A stretch of 64,000 nucleotides of DNA from an uncultured Eubacterium sp. (GCA_910577195.1 CAJTLP010000001.1:368065-432064), one strand, 5' to 3'; numbered from the stretch's first letter, positions 25,185 to 34,615 are shown. Made by a program: numbers and translations. The notes: generated by a model from the sequence alone, not told the origin.

Positions 25185-26996
25185 TTATTTCACTCTGATT
25201 TTCTGAGTAGTTGCCCAGTAGCTGTAAACATTCTTACCGTTCACCTTATTAAAGGAGCGGATTCGGACATAATATGTCTTTTTGCCTTGCTGAGTGGTAA
25301 ATGTGGATGTATTCTGCTTGCTTGATACAACGGCACTTTTTACATTGGATTTAAAATCCTTTGAGGTTGACCACTGTATCTGATAGCCTGAGCAGTTCAC
25401 CCTGTACCAGTGGAGCTTAATCTTTTTTGCCGACGGACTGCTTATACCTCTTACTGTAATGGTCTGAGGTCTTACGGAGTCTGACAGCAAACTGCTCTTA
25501 TATCCGATTTTCTTCTGGCTGTCCTGTGTAAAGGCTGCCACTCTGAAATAAACAAGCTCTCCTGTTTTGAGTCCCTTAACCGTATAGGAATTATTGTTAT
25601 AACCGCTAATGTCCTTTATTGCCTCATACTTTTTCGTTGACGGATAATAGCGGTAAATTCTGTATCCCGATACTCCGGTCTTTTTATTCCATGTTAGTGT
25701 TATTGACGATTTACTTCTTGCGGTTGTTTTTAGTCCGGTTACTGCATCAGCAATGGTATACTTTGTATTGATTGCAGAATATGCACCATAGATCAGCTTA
25801 CCGCTGTTGTCCTTGCGTCCGCATTTTACACTTACATTGTATTCATTTCCGGGAGTGAGGTTGGAAATAGTGATACTGTTTGTTGTAACCTTCTTCGAAA
25901 AGCCTTTGCCTGTCAGATTGTTCTTAACATAAACATAATAGGTATCCGCTCCTGTTACGGCTTTCCACGAAAAGGACAGAGAGGTTGTCGTTCTGTCCTT
26001 CAATGTAATAACGGCTGTTCGATCAGGCTTAATGAGAAATTTGAAATGATAGCTTTTACCCTTATAATCATTTATTCCCTTAGCTGTTATACGTGCCGTT
26101 CCGACATTTATATTATTTCGATAGGTTAACACATAGTCTTCACCCTCAGTAAGTATAACATCACCATCTGTTATAACAGGCTTTGGTGTAATCTCCTTAC
26201 CGGTGTAAATATACGGCTTAAGCGCCTGTGCATTGTCCTTGTAATACCAGAAATTCACATCGGCACCGCCGCTTATTCCGTCCACCTTTCCTGTTTCCGT
26301 ATACTGCCAGAAATCAAATTCACCGCTGTAGGACGTATTCGTCGTGTAATGTGCAAGCCATATTTTATAATCCTCGCTGATTTGCTCTGCATTCAGCTGG
26401 TTCGTAAGAAAGCTTGCATTAGCATAAAGACATCCGTCATATCCTGCCTTGCTCACTTCTCCCAAAAAGGCAAGTGCATTGTTTGTCATCGCATCCTTTG
26501 AAAGCTTTGCACTGTCAAGCCTTCCGGCTGATGTGCCTGCAAACTCATAATCCATAACTACAGGTAAAGTAATATTATAATTCCTGATTGCAGAAAGCAT
26601 TTTCTGTGCCTCCTGCACGGCTTCAGACGCATTCAGTGCCTGTGAATACCAATAAGCACCGACTGCCAGTCCTGCATCAAGCGCCTTTGTAATATTCGTT
26701 TTATATGCAGTATCATAGTTAAGTGAAAATTTTGATTTTGTATATCCTGTATATCCGATACGTACAAAAACAAAATCTATTCCTGCATTCTTCAGCTTTT
26801 TAAAATCAACTGTTTTATCGTGCTGTGACACATCAACACCGTTGATTTTCTGACAATCATCAAATTTTGTCTGATGCGTATATGTATAATTTGTATACGG
26901 ACTTTTTGTTTTCGTTGCAGCCAGAGCAACTGTTGCCGGCTGAAATGCAAAAAGCATCACCATAACAAATGAAAAAATCCTTATAATCCTTTTCAA
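25185..26996 (-). CDS. Secreted GH25 muramidase with three fibronectin III-like repeats
   Basis: 603 aa from a TTG at 26996, which has AAAGG 8 nt ahead; a GTG eight codons earlier lies in the upstream gene. A signal peptide ends near VALA. The GH25 lysozyme domain (about residues 45-260) has NGVDVSQHDKTVDFKKLK and the catalytic acids in LPVVMDYEFAG. After an Ig-like segment (YVLTYRNNINVGTARITAKG) come three FN3-like repeats (about 320-410, 415-505, 515-600) with SFSWKAV, TLTWNKK and KLHWYRV strands. It cleaves the glycan strand of peptidoglycan outside the cell; the repeats probably bind wall or host polymer. Confidence 0.88.
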   Translation of the reverse strand: MKRIIRIFSFVMVMLFAFQPATVALAATKTKSPYTNYTYTHQTKFDDCQKINGVDVSQHDKTVDFKKLKNAGIDFVFVRIGYTGYTKSKFSLNYDTAYKTNITKALDAGLAVGAYWYSQALNASEAVQEAQKMLSAIRNYNITLPVVMDYEFAGTSAGRLDSAKLSKDAMTNNALAFLGEVSKAGYDGCLYANASFLTNQLNAEQISEDYKIWLAHYTTNTSYSGEFDFWQYTETGKVDGISGGADVNFWYYKDNAQALKPYIYTGKEITPKPVITDGDVILTEGEDYVLTYRNNINVGTARITAKGINDYKGKSYHFKFLIKPDRTAVITLKDRTTTSLSFSWKAVTGADTYYVYVKNNLTGKGFSKKVTTNSITISNLTPGNEYNVSVKCGRKDNSGKLIYGAYSAINTKYTIADAVTGLKTTARSKSSITLTWNKKTGVSGYRIYRYYPSTKKYEAIKDISGYNNNSYTVKGLKTGELVYFRVAAFTQDSQKKIGYKSSLLSDSVRPQTITVRGISSPSAKKIKLHWYRVNCSGYQIQWSTSKDFKSNVKSAVVSSKQNTSTFTTQQGKKTYYVRIRSFNKVNGKNVYSYWATTQKIRVK

Positions 26997-27000
26997 ATAA

Positions 27001-27813
27001 TCAACCTTTCTGCTGTTCACTGTACCAATAATTCAAATCGACATATTTGCTGCTCACGCTGTCAGCCTGTCCTGTCCGTGAATACTGCCATATGTCATAA
27101 TCAATCTCAAAGGTAACATTATCATTATAATCGGCAGCCCAGAGAACTGTATCTCTGTCAATATTCTTTGCATTAAAATTGTAATAAAATACACTTGATG
27201 AGGCATAAATACCTGCTATATATCCTTTTTTGCGCACTTTGTCACAGAATGCATTAACGACAGCGGTATTCTCTTCAGCACTGAGATTACTGTCTGCCAG
27301 TCTGCCTGTATGATATCCGTTATCATCGGCAGGATATTCAAAATCAATTATAACAGGCAAGGATAAATCATAATGCTTGATTATATTCATAACGAAATCA
27401 GCTTCCTCCTCAGCCTCGTCCTCATTTACTGCCTGCGTATAAAAATAAACACCAAAGGGGATTCCTGCCTTTTGTGCTGCTTTCATATTCTTTTTTGCGG
27501 TTTTATCCTCGTACACAGTACCATTGCCGTATCCCCTGTACCCTACACGAATGAAAGCAAAATCAAATTCATCTGCGACACTATTCCAGTCAATATCTCC
27601 ATTGTGCTCCGAAACGTCAATACCCTGTGCCATTTCCTTACCGAAATCATATACTGTCTGCGGTGTTCTTTTATAAGTCTTGGTAATAACAACTGACGAA
27701 ACAATTACTGCAATTACAAGCACAGCCGCTATTGCTCCAATGAGTATTCCAGGCTTTAATTCCGTTTTTTTGGTGTTTTTCTGTTTTGATTTTTTCCTGC
27801 TTTTTACAGCCAT
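27001..27813 (-). CDS. Membrane-anchored GH25 muramidase
   Basis: 270 aa from the ATG at 27813 (GAGGAG 7 nt upstream). A very basic cytoplasmic start (KSRKKSKQKNTKKTE) and one membrane segment (about residues 22-42, IGAIAAVLVIAVIVSSVVI) precede a GH25 domain with GIDVSEHNGDIDW and catalytic LPVIIDFEYP. No binding repeats. It is co-transcribed with the secreted GH25 gene 4 nt downstream, a tandem paralogue pair. It may remodel the cell's own wall near the membrane. Confidence 0.88.
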   Translation of the reverse strand: MAVKSRKKSKQKNTKKTELKPGILIGAIAAVLVIAVIVSSVVITKTYKRTPQTVYDFGKEMAQGIDVSEHNGDIDWNSVADEFDFAFIRVGYRGYGNGTVYEDKTAKKNMKAAQKAGIPFGVYFYTQAVNEDEAEEEADFVMNIIKHYDLSLPVIIDFEYPADDNGYHTGRLADSNLSAEENTAVVNAFCDKVRKKGYIAGIYASSSVFYYNFNAKNIDRDTVLWAADYNDNVTFEIDYDIWQYSRTGQADSVSSKYVDLNYWYSEQQKG

Positions 27814-27999
27814 AATGAATCTCCTCTGAAACGAAACAAGCCAGCCAAACAAATTAGGCTTGACTCTTGCTCGGCTATATTATCATATAACGAAAATAAA
27901 ATCCATAACCCTCACACAATTATAACAGAAAGTTAACATTATTAGAAAAAATTAGGCAGTAGATATTTACCAAATACAAGCACAGTTTAAAGTGTGTTA

Positions 28000-28027
28000 T
28001 TGACATATTCTTTTTATGTTTTATAAT
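28000..28027 (+). promoter_or_regulatory. Promoter of the DAHP synthase gene
   Basis: TTGACA (28000-28005), 16-nt spacer, TATAAT (28022-28027), both consensus. No T-box or leader peptide fits in the 37-nt space before the ATG. Confidence 0.78.
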
Positions 28028-28064
28028 ATTAGACAATTAAAGAATTAAAAAGGCGATGAAATAA

Positions 28065-29105
28065 ATGGATAATATAAACAATATTGAATTCAAAAGAAAG
28101 CTTCCTATTCCAAAGGATATAAAAGCAGAGATGCCCCTTTCGGAAAAGGCTGAAAAAATTAAGACTAAGCGTGATGCCGAAATTGCAGATGTCTTCACAG
28201 GCAAAAGCGATAAGTTCCTTCTTATAATCGGTCCATGCTCCGCTGACAGACCTGATTCCGTTCTTGATTATATTAACCGCCTGGCTCTCCTTCAGCCTGA
28301 GGTTGAGGATAAAATTTTAATCATTCCGAGAATCTATACAGGAAAGCCGAGAACAACAGGTGCAGGCTATAAGGGAATGCTCCATCAGCCTGATCCGGAT
28401 AAAAAGCCTGATATGCTTGAGGGTATCAAGGCTATACGTGCGCTCCACAAGGACGCTATAGAGCAGACAGGACTTACCTGTGCTGACGAAATGCTTTATC
28501 CTCAGAATTACAGATATCTTTCGGATTTGCTTTCCTACATCGCAATCGGTGCACGCTCTGTTGAGAATCAGGAGCACAGACTTGTTTCATCAGGAATAGA
28601 TGTTCCTGTCGGTATGAAAAATCCCACCAGCGGTGACCTTTCCATTATGCTCAATGCAATTAAGGCTGCACAGAGCGGTCACACCTTCCTTTACAGAGGC
28701 TGGGAGGTTGAATCAAAGGGCAATCCGCTTGCTCACGCAATTTTAAGAGGAAGCGTAAGCAAGCACGGTAATAACCATGCAAATTATCACTATGAGGATT
28801 TAAAGCAGTTATTTGATATGTACTGCAATGGCGGTTATGAAAATCCTGCCGTTATCGTTGATACAAACCATTCAAACTCGGGCAAGCAGTATCTTGAGCA
28901 GGTACGAATCGCCAATGAGGTGCTCCACTCTATGCGTCACAGCAATGATGTAAAATCAATGGTAAAGGGCTTTATGATTGAGTCTTACATTGAGGATGGC
29001 TGCCAGAAAGTTGAAGACGGTGTTTACGGCAAGTCCATCACTGACCCTTGTATCGGCTGGGATAAGACAAAGGAAATGATTTACAGCATTGCAGAACAGC
29101 TGTAA
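28065..29105 (+). CDS. 3-deoxy-7-phosphoheptulonate (DAHP) synthase, class I AroFGH type
   Basis: 346 aa. Condenses PEP with erythrose 4-phosphate, the first step of the shikimate pathway. LIIGPCSADRPDSVLDYI near residue 63, RTTGAGYKGM near 105, GARSVENQEHR near 165 and VDTNHSNSGKQ near 265 are the PEP-, metal- and phosphate-binding stretches of the E. coli AroF/G/H type. The N-terminal extension that forms the feedback site in that type is present (residues 1-45), so amino-acid inhibition is likely but its specificity cannot be read. Confidence 0.94.
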   Translation: MDNINNIEFKRKLPIPKDIKAEMPLSEKAEKIKTKRDAEIADVFTGKSDKFLLIIGPCSADRPDSVLDYINRLALLQPEVEDKILIIPRIYTGKPRTTGAGYKGMLHQPDPDKKPDMLEGIKAIRALHKDAIEQTGLTCADEMLYPQNYRYLSDLLSYIAIGARSVENQEHRLVSSGIDVPVGMKNPTSGDLSIMLNAIKAAQSGHTFLYRGWEVESKGNPLAHAILRGSVSKHGNNHANYHYEDLKQLFDMYCNGGYENPAVIVDTNHSNSGKQYLEQVRIANEVLHSMRHSNDVKSMVKGFMIESYIEDGCQKVEDGVYGKSITDPCIGWDKTKEMIYSIAEQL

Positions 29106-29122
29106 ATTGAGAAAACTTTTTA

Positions 29123-29150
29123 TTGAAGTAAAAATGAATCAGCGTATAAT
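29123..29150 (+). promoter_or_regulatory. Promoter of the lactate/malate dehydrogenase gene
   Basis: TTGAAG (29123-29128), 16-nt spacer, TATAAT (29145-29150). Confidence 0.6.
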
Positions 29151-29182
29151 ATGAATGTAATATAATTTTGAGAGGTAAAGCT

Positions 29183-30133
29183 ATGCTGGATAAAAGAAAG
29201 GTTGTTATCATAGGTGCCGGCCACGTTGGCTCACATGTGGCAATGGCACTCTGTTTTCAGGGTACTTGCGATGAAATCGTATTTATTGACAAGGATAATG
29301 CAAAGGCTGTCAGTAACTGCTACGATGTGGCAGATGCCTGCCTGTTTTTAGGCTCAACAACTAAAATCAGTGTTGGTGACTATAACGACTGCAAGGACGC
29401 AGATATCATCGTTATTTCCATCGGTATGCCGAGAAAGCCGGGACAGACAAGACTTGAGATGCTTGATGATTCTGTAATTATGCTTAAGGACGTTGTTGAA
29501 AATCTTAAGCCGATTGACTTCAAGGGTATCATCGTTTCCATTACAAACCCTGCTGACATCATTGCTGATTATGCAAGAAAGCATTTAGGTCTGCCAAGAG
29601 AAAGATGCTTCTCAACAGGAACATCACTCGACACCGCAAGACTTAAAAGAACGGTAAGCGAGCTTGCTGATATCGACAGAAGAAGCGTTACAACCTGTGC
29701 AATCGGCGAACACGGTGACTCCTCCTTTGTTCCGTTCTCATCACTTACGCTCGGCGGCAAGCACTACAAAGAACTGCAGGAGGCTAAGCCTGAAAAATAT
29801 AATAAACTGACTGAGGAATTTGTTCTTGAAAGAACACGTTATATCGGATACGATATTATCAATGGTAAAGGCTCAACAGAATTCGGCATCGGTGCTGCCT
29901 GTGCGGATATATGCAAGGCAATCTTCCACGACGAAAAAAGAGTTATCCCTGCATCTGTACTGCTGGACGGTGAATACGGTATGCACGATGTTGCCTGCGG
30001 TGTTCCGTGTGTTATCGGCAGAAACGGTATTGAAGATATTATTGAGCTGCCGCTTAACGACAAGGAAAAGGAACAGCTCGAATACACCTGCAAGGTTATA
30101 AGAGAAAATATCGAAAGAGCAGAAAAAATATAA
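29183..30133 (+). CDS. L-lactate/malate dehydrogenase family protein with malate-type Arg
   Basis: 316 aa from the ATG at 29183 (AGAGG 7 nt upstream). NAD-binding [10 protein letters not shown] is near residue 12, the catalytic His in GEHGDS near 180, and substrate Arg in DTARLKR. The specificity loop reads [12 protein letters not shown]. The residue equivalent to position 102 is Arg, as in malate dehydrogenases, not the Gln of lactate dehydrogenases (GANQKPGETRL). The enzyme may therefore reduce oxaloacetate, or act on both, despite overall resemblance to LDH. It is monocistronic, with promoter and perfect palindromic terminator. Confidence 0.85.
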   Translation: MLDKRKVVIIGAGHVGSHVAMALCFQGTCDEIVFIDKDNAKAVSNCYDVADACLFLGSTTKISVGDYNDCKDADIIVISIGMPRKPGQTRLEMLDDSVIMLKDVVENLKPIDFKGIIVSITNPADIIADYARKHLGLPRERCFSTGTSLDTARLKRTVSELADIDRRSVTTCAIGEHGDSSFVPFSSLTLGGKHYKELQEAKPEKYNKLTEEFVLERTRYIGYDIINGKGSTEFGIGAACADICKAIFHDEKRVIPASVLLDGEYGMHDVACGVPCVIGRNGIEDIIELPLNDKEKEQLEYTCKVIRENIERAEKI

Positions 30134-30153
30134 ATAAAGAATCATTATTCAGC

Positions 30154-30181
30154 AAAAGCAACGGCATATGCCGTTGCTTTT
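30154..30181. terminator. Bidirectional terminator
   Basis: AAAAGCAACGGCAT and ATGCCGTTGCTTTT form a perfect 28-nt palindrome. Confidence 0.85.
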
Positions 30182-30228
30182 TGTGTTATTGTACAAAAAA
30201 CACCTGCAATTCTTATTGCTTTTCACAA

Positions 30229-30257
30229 TTGACTTTATCGCTTTTATGTGTTAAACT
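30229..30257 (+). promoter_or_regulatory. Promoter of the TrpX-like importer operon
   Basis: TTGACT (30229-30234), 17-nt spacer, TAAACT (30252-30257), 44 nt before the first lipoprotein gene. Confidence 0.6.
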
Positions 30258-30300
30258 GTTTTTAACGTAAATACAAAAAATAAAATTGGAGAGGTATTTT

Positions 30301-31302
30301 ATGAACAAGTTTATTAAAAAGCTGGGTGCAGTTGCACTTACCGCTGTTATGCTTTGCAGTTTATTTGCCGGTTGTTCTTCGTCTAATCAAAACAAAGAAA
30401 AAACTGACAAATATAAAATCGGTATCTGTCAGCTTATGCAGCACAATGCACTTGACAAAGCAACTCAGGGCTTTAAAGATGCCCTTACAGAACTGCTCGG
30501 TGAGGATAAGGTTGAATTCCTTTATCAAAATGCATCAGGTGATTCGGCAGCATGCGCAACAATTGCAAATCAGTTTGTTTCAAACAATGTTGATTTGATT
30601 ATGGCAAATGCTACACCGTCCCTTCAGGCATGTGCTACAGCTACTGCCGCATCCAAAATTCCTGTTGTTGCTACTTCCATTACAAATTTCGGTGTTGCTC
30701 TTGATATTGAAATGGGTCAGACGGATGCTACCGGTATCAATGTAACAGGTACACATGATCTTGCACCGCTGGAAAAGCAGGCTGAACAGCTTACTACTCT
30801 GTTCCCTGAAGCAAAAAACGTAGGCATTCTTTATTGTTCTTCAGAAGCTAATTCCAAATTCCAGGCTACAGGAATGGCGGATATTCTTAAAGCTCAGGGA
30901 TTAACCGTAACTGATTTTACATTCTCAGATTCAAACGATTTACAATCAGTTGCAAAAAAAGCTGCTGCAGATTCAGATGTAATCTACATTCCTACAGACA
31001 ATACTGTTGCTGATAACGGCTCTGTTGTTGATGCAGCTTGTTCTGAAGCGAAAACACCTATTATTTCCGGTGAATCTGAGGCCTGTGCTGCTTACAGAGG
31101 TGTCGCAACATATTCAATTGATTTCTATGAAATCGGTTATAACACAGGAAAAATGGCATATGAAATTCTTGTCAACGGTGCAGACCCTGCAACAATGAAC
31201 GTTCAGGCACCGCAGAAGCTTACAGCTCAGTATATTCCTGAAAAAGCAGAAGAATTCAACGTAAAAATTCCTGAGGACTATATTGTTCTTGAAACAAAAT
31301 AA
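30301..31302 (+). CDS. ABC substrate-binding lipoprotein, TrpX-like (first of two)
   Basis: 333 aa from the ATG at 30301 (GAGAGG 6 nt upstream). The lipobox is LFAGC (Cys near residue 23). The mature part is a type I periplasmic-binding fold of the ABC_sub_bind family, with IGICQLMQHNALDKATQGF at the start, QNASGDSAACATIANQF, and ANATPSLQACATATAAS. Streptococcal TrpX relatives bind tryptophan or other aromatics; some members bind other ligands. Followed after 20 nt by a close paralogue. Confidence 0.87.
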   Translation: MNKFIKKLGAVALTAVMLCSLFAGCSSSNQNKEKTDKYKIGICQLMQHNALDKATQGFKDALTELLGEDKVEFLYQNASGDSAACATIANQFVSNNVDLIMANATPSLQACATATAASKIPVVATSITNFGVALDIEMGQTDATGINVTGTHDLAPLEKQAEQLTTLFPEAKNVGILYCSSEANSKFQATGMADILKAQGLTVTDFTFSDSNDLQSVAKKAAADSDVIYIPTDNTVADNGSVVDAACSEAKTPIISGESEACAAYRGVATYSIDFYEIGYNTGKMAYEILVNGADPATMNVQAPQKLTAQYIPEKAEEFNVKIPEDYIVLETK

Positions 31303-31322
31303 AATTTTTTGGAGGTTACTTT

Positions 31323-32342
31323 ATGAATAAAATTATAAAAAAAATCACAGCAGTTGCGCTGTCAGCTGTTTTAGTAGGCGGTTGTCTTGCAGGCTGCACA
31401 TCAAAAGAAAATGAGGACTCTGAAAAAAAGACTGCATTCAAAGTCGGTGTATGCCAGCTTATGCAGCACGATGCTCTTGATGCCGCTACGAAGGGCTTCC
31501 AGGACAAACTTAACGAATTAGCAGCAGAAAACGGAATTACAATCGAATATGATGTTCAGAATGCATCCGGTGATTCCGCAGCCTGTGCAACCATTGCAAA
31601 TCAGTTCGTTTCAAACCAGTATGACCTCATTATGGCGAATGCAACTCCTGCTCTTCAGGCATGTGCAACAGCAACTGCAGCGTCAAAAACACCTGTAGTT
31701 GCTACCTCTGTTACCGATTTCGGTGTTGCTCTCGGCATTGAAATGGCATCAACCGACGCAACCGGTATCAATGTTACCGGAACAAGCGATCTTGTATCTC
31801 TTGAGAGTCAGGCACAGCAAATTCTTGACCTGTTCCCTGACACAAAGAAGGTTGGCTGCATTTACTGTTCAGCAGAGGCTAACTCACAGTATCAGGTTGA
31901 CGGTGTTAAGAAAACTCTTGAAGCAAATGGTGTAGAGTGTAATTTCTATTCATTCGCTGATTCAAACGACATTCAGACTGTAGTTAACAAGGCAGCTGCT
32001 GAATCCGATGCAATTTACATTCCGACAGATAATACAGCAGCATCAAACGGCAGTATTATATCAGCTGCATGCAAAGAAGCAAATGTTCCGATCATTGCAG
32101 GTGAAGAAGGTATCTTCAAAAATACAAACGCTGTTGCCACACTTTCACTTTCATTCTATGATATAGGTTCTGAAGCAGGCGAAATGGCTTTTGATATTCT
32201 TGTTAACGGCACAGATCCTGCAACAATGAATATCCGTCTTACAGACAAGCTCACATATTTATATAATGAAGATGTTGTCAAGGGATTCGGTATCACAGTT
32301 CCTGAAAATTATACAGCATACGATTTTACTAAAGCTGAATAA
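31323..32342 (+). CDS. ABC substrate-binding lipoprotein, TrpX-like (second of two)
   Basis: 339 aa, lipobox CLAGC. By eye more than half of its residues are identical to those of the preceding protein, including VGVCQLMQHDALDAATKGF and QNASGDSAACATIANQF, so the pair arose by tandem duplication. Differences cluster in the C-terminal lobe (GEEGIFKNTNAVATLSLSF against GESEACAAYRGVATYSIDF), which could change the ligand. GGAGG lies before the ATG. Confidence 0.87.
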   Translation: MNKIIKKITAVALSAVLVGGCLAGCTSKENEDSEKKTAFKVGVCQLMQHDALDAATKGFQDKLNELAAENGITIEYDVQNASGDSAACATIANQFVSNQYDLIMANATPALQACATATAASKTPVVATSVTDFGVALGIEMASTDATGINVTGTSDLVSLESQAQQILDLFPDTKKVGCIYCSAEANSQYQVDGVKKTLEANGVECNFYSFADSNDIQTVVNKAAAESDAIYIPTDNTAASNGSIISAACKEANVPIIAGEEGIFKNTNAVATLSLSFYDIGSEAGEMAFDILVNGTDPATMNIRLTDKLTYLYNEDVVKGFGITVPENYTAYDFTKAE

Positions 32343-32358
32343 TTAAACAATAAATCTG

Positions 32359-32387
32359 TTGACTATTTATTGAATTTATTTTATAAT
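32359..32387 (+). promoter_or_regulatory. Internal promoter before the permease gene
   Basis: TTGACT (32359-32364), 17-nt spacer, TATAAT (32382-32387). A terminator-like hairpin begins 15 nt after the -10. Confidence 0.6.
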
Positions 32388-32401
32388 CAAATAAATATTG
32401 T

Positions 32402-32431
32402 AAGAGCAATAAGTTAATACTTATTGCTCTT
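32402..32431 (+). terminator. Hairpin between second lipoprotein and permease genes (terminator/attenuator)
   Basis: AAGAGCAATAAG and CTTATTGCTCTT form a perfect 12-bp stem with a 6-nt loop, followed by GTTTTC. It probably lowers permease and ATPase output relative to the lipoproteins. Confidence 0.65.
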
Positions 32432-32457
32432 GTTTTCGGAAAAGAGGTTATATAACT

Positions 32458-33357
32458 ATGGAAGCATTCCTTAATGCTGTTCCCGGTGCAATAGGGCAGG
32501 GTCTTATCTGGGGAATCATGGCAATAGGTGTTTATATTACATTCAGGGTTCTTGATTTTGCCGACCTGACTGTTGACGGAACACTTGCTACTGGCGGTGC
32601 AACATTGGTCATGGCAATGTTTGCAGGCTGTAATGTTTATGTTGCACTTATACTTGCGTTTCTTGCTGGCTGTCTGGCAGGACTCGTAACAGGTATACTG
32701 AATACCGCCTTTGGTATTCCACCGATACTGGCCGGTATTCTGACACAGCTTGCGCTTTATTCAATAAATTTAAGAATTCTGGGCAAATCAAATCAACCGT
32801 TGTCAGTATACAAATATGATTTACTTGCAAGTATGACAAACATATCAAAGGCACTTATTGTTGTTGCAATAATAGCAATTGCAATTATTGCAATATTATA
32901 TTGGTTCTTTGATACGGAAATCGGTCACTCTATCAGAGCCACAGGCTCTAATCATAATATGGCAAGAGCTAACGGTATAAATATCGATGTTACCAAAATT
33001 ATAGCACTTGTCCTTTCAAATGGTCTTGTTGCTCTTGCAGGTGGACTTCTTTCACAGTATCAGGGCTTTGCTGATGTTAATATGGGCAGAGGTGCAATTG
33101 TTGTAGGTCTTGCAGCTGTAATCATCGGAGAGGTTATTTTCGGAAAAATATTCAAGAATTTTGCACTCAGACTTTTGGGTGTTGTTCTGGGTGGAATTAT
33201 CTATTACATTGTAATGCAGTTTGTTATCAGTCTCGGTCTTAACACAGACGACCTTAAGCTCTTAACAGCCGCAATCGTTGCTGTATTTCTTGGTATTCCT
33301 TATCTTAAAAATCAATATGCTCAAAAGCATATTAAGATGAAGGAGGTTAAAGAGTAA
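32458..33357 (+). CDS. ABC transporter permease, TrpY-like
   Basis: 299 aa with eight or nine hydrophobic helices, of the BPD_transp_2 (branched-chain/sugar-type) permease family. IGHSIRATGSNHNMARANGINI near residue 155 is the cytoplasmic coupling loop that meets the ATPase. It partners the two lipoproteins upstream and the ATPase whose start overlaps its stop by 1 nt (TAATG). AGAGG lies 9 nt before the ATG. Confidence 0.88.
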   Translation: MEAFLNAVPGAIGQGLIWGIMAIGVYITFRVLDFADLTVDGTLATGGATLVMAMFAGCNVYVALILAFLAGCLAGLVTGILNTAFGIPPILAGILTQLALYSINLRILGKSNQPLSVYKYDLLASMTNISKALIVVAIIAIAIIAILYWFFDTEIGHSIRATGSNHNMARANGINIDVTKIIALVLSNGLVALAGGLLSQYQGFADVNMGRGAIVVGLAAVIIGEVIFGKIFKNFALRLLGVVLGGIIYYIVMQFVISLGLNTDDLKLLTAAIVAVFLGIPYLKNQYAQKHIKMKEVKE

Positions 33358-34166
33358 TGCTTGAAATTAAAAATGTTCACAAAACCTTTAATCCCGGAAC
33401 GATAAATGAAAAAAAAGCCCTCAACGGTATTGATCTTGTTCTTAATGAGGGTGATTTTGTAACTGTTATCGGCGGTAACGGTGCAGGTAAATCAACAATG
33501 CTCAATATGATTGCCGGCGTTTATCCTGTTGACTGCGGAACAATTACCATTGCCGGCGTTGATGTAACAAAGCTCCCTGAGCATAAGAGAGCAAAATATG
33601 TCGGAAGGGTTTTCCAGGATCCTATGACAGGAACTGCAGCAGATATGCAGATTGTTGAAAATCTGGCACTTGCAGCACGTCGCGGACGCAGAAGAGGACT
33701 GAAATTCGGAGTTACCCGCAAAGAAAAGTCAGAGTACGCTAAGGTTCTTGAAAGCCTTGATCTAGGTCTTGAAACAAGACTTACATCAAAGGTCGGCCTT
33801 CTTTCAGGCGGACAGAGACAGGCTATCACCCTTCTTATGGCAACACTCAGAAAGCCGAAGCTGCTCCTCCTTGACGAGCACACTGCAGCTCTTGACCCTA
33901 AAACAGCTCACAAGGTACTTGAGCTTACACAGGATATCGTAGCTAAGGATAACCTGACAACCATTATGATTACACATAATATGAAAGACGCTATCGCAAT
34001 CGGAAATCGTCTTATTATGATGAATGACGGTAAGATTATTTATGATGTATCCGGTGAGGAAAAGAAAAACCTTACAACCGCCGACCTGCTGGCAAAATTC
34101 AGAGTTACATCAGGCGAAGAGCTTGATAACGACAGAATTCTCCTTTCAACCGAAGCAAATGAATAA
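33357..34166 (+). CDS. ABC transporter ATP-binding protein, TrpZ-like
   Basis: 269 aa. Walker A GGNGAGKST near residue 40, signature LSGGQRQAITL near 144, Walker B LLLLDEHTAALD near 164 (His after the Glu, as in TrpZ-type and amino-acid ATPases), H-loop THNMKDA. Coupled to the permease by a 1-nt overlap. Last gene of the operon, followed by a terminator. Confidence 0.9.
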   Translation: MLEIKNVHKTFNPGTINEKKALNGIDLVLNEGDFVTVIGGNGAGKSTMLNMIAGVYPVDCGTITIAGVDVTKLPEHKRAKYVGRVFQDPMTGTAADMQIVENLALAARRGRRRGLKFGVTRKEKSEYAKVLESLDLGLETRLTSKVGLLSGGQRQAITLLMATLRKPKLLLLDEHTAALDPKTAHKVLELTQDIVAKDNLTTIMITHNMKDAIAIGNRLIMMNDGKIIYDVSGEEKKNLTTADLLAKFRVTSGEELDNDRILLSTEANE

Positions 34167-34181
34167 ACCAACAACAAAATA

Positions 34182-34218
34182 AAACGACGCATAAACGTAA
34201 TGCTTATGCGTCGTTTTA
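34182..34218. terminator. Terminator after TrpZ-like gene
   Basis: AAAACGACGCATAA and TTATGCGTCGTTTT form a 14-bp stem, followed by ATTTTTCTTT. Confidence 0.88.
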
Positions 34219-34277
34219 TTTTTCTTTGTTCGTAAATAATCACTTTCGCAATCTTCTATGTATTAAATAAATGCATT

Positions 34278-34526
34278 TTAAAACCAATGTTTTCTCATCT
34301 GTTCCAACAATGGCTTTGTTACAGGATAAACTTCACTATCATAAATAATTGAATCTATACCACAATATGGACAAATGGCTGTTTGATTATCATCGCACCA
34401 ATCAACAATTAACTTTGGGTCAAAGATTTTTAAACAATAAAAGCATCCGCATGATTTTGCTTTCAATAATTGTTCCTTGTTTAAGGAACTGCATACATGC
34501 GCATTTATAAAATCGTTATCTTTCAT
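34278..34526 (-). CDS. Small zinc-ribbon-like cytoplasmic protein
   Basis: 82 aa. Four cysteines are arranged as zinc-ribbon knuckles: CGCFYCLKIF near residue 27 and CPYCGID near 52. The remainder (KHWF end, IIYDSEVYPVT) fits a widespread small family of uncharacterised cytoplasmic proteins. No partner gene; isolated between two unrelated units. Function unknown. Confidence 0.7.
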   Translation of the reverse strand: MKDNDFINAHVCSSLNKEQLLKAKSCGCFYCLKIFDPKLIVDWCDDNQTAICPYCGIDSIIYDSEVYPVTKPLLEQMRKHWF

Positions 34527-34615
34527 AAAAATACCTCAATAAATTATTGTTGTCAATTCAATCATCTTTTTAACAAACAGGAATTTGAATTACCGATAAC
34601 GTATATTGAACAATT

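Noticed and set aside
28006..28064. Possible T-box or leader peptide before the DAHP synthase gene
   Set aside because: The space between promoter and ATG is too short, and no T-box sequence (TGGNACCGCG) or Trp/Phe/Tyr run is present. The TrpX-like operon leader was checked with the same result.
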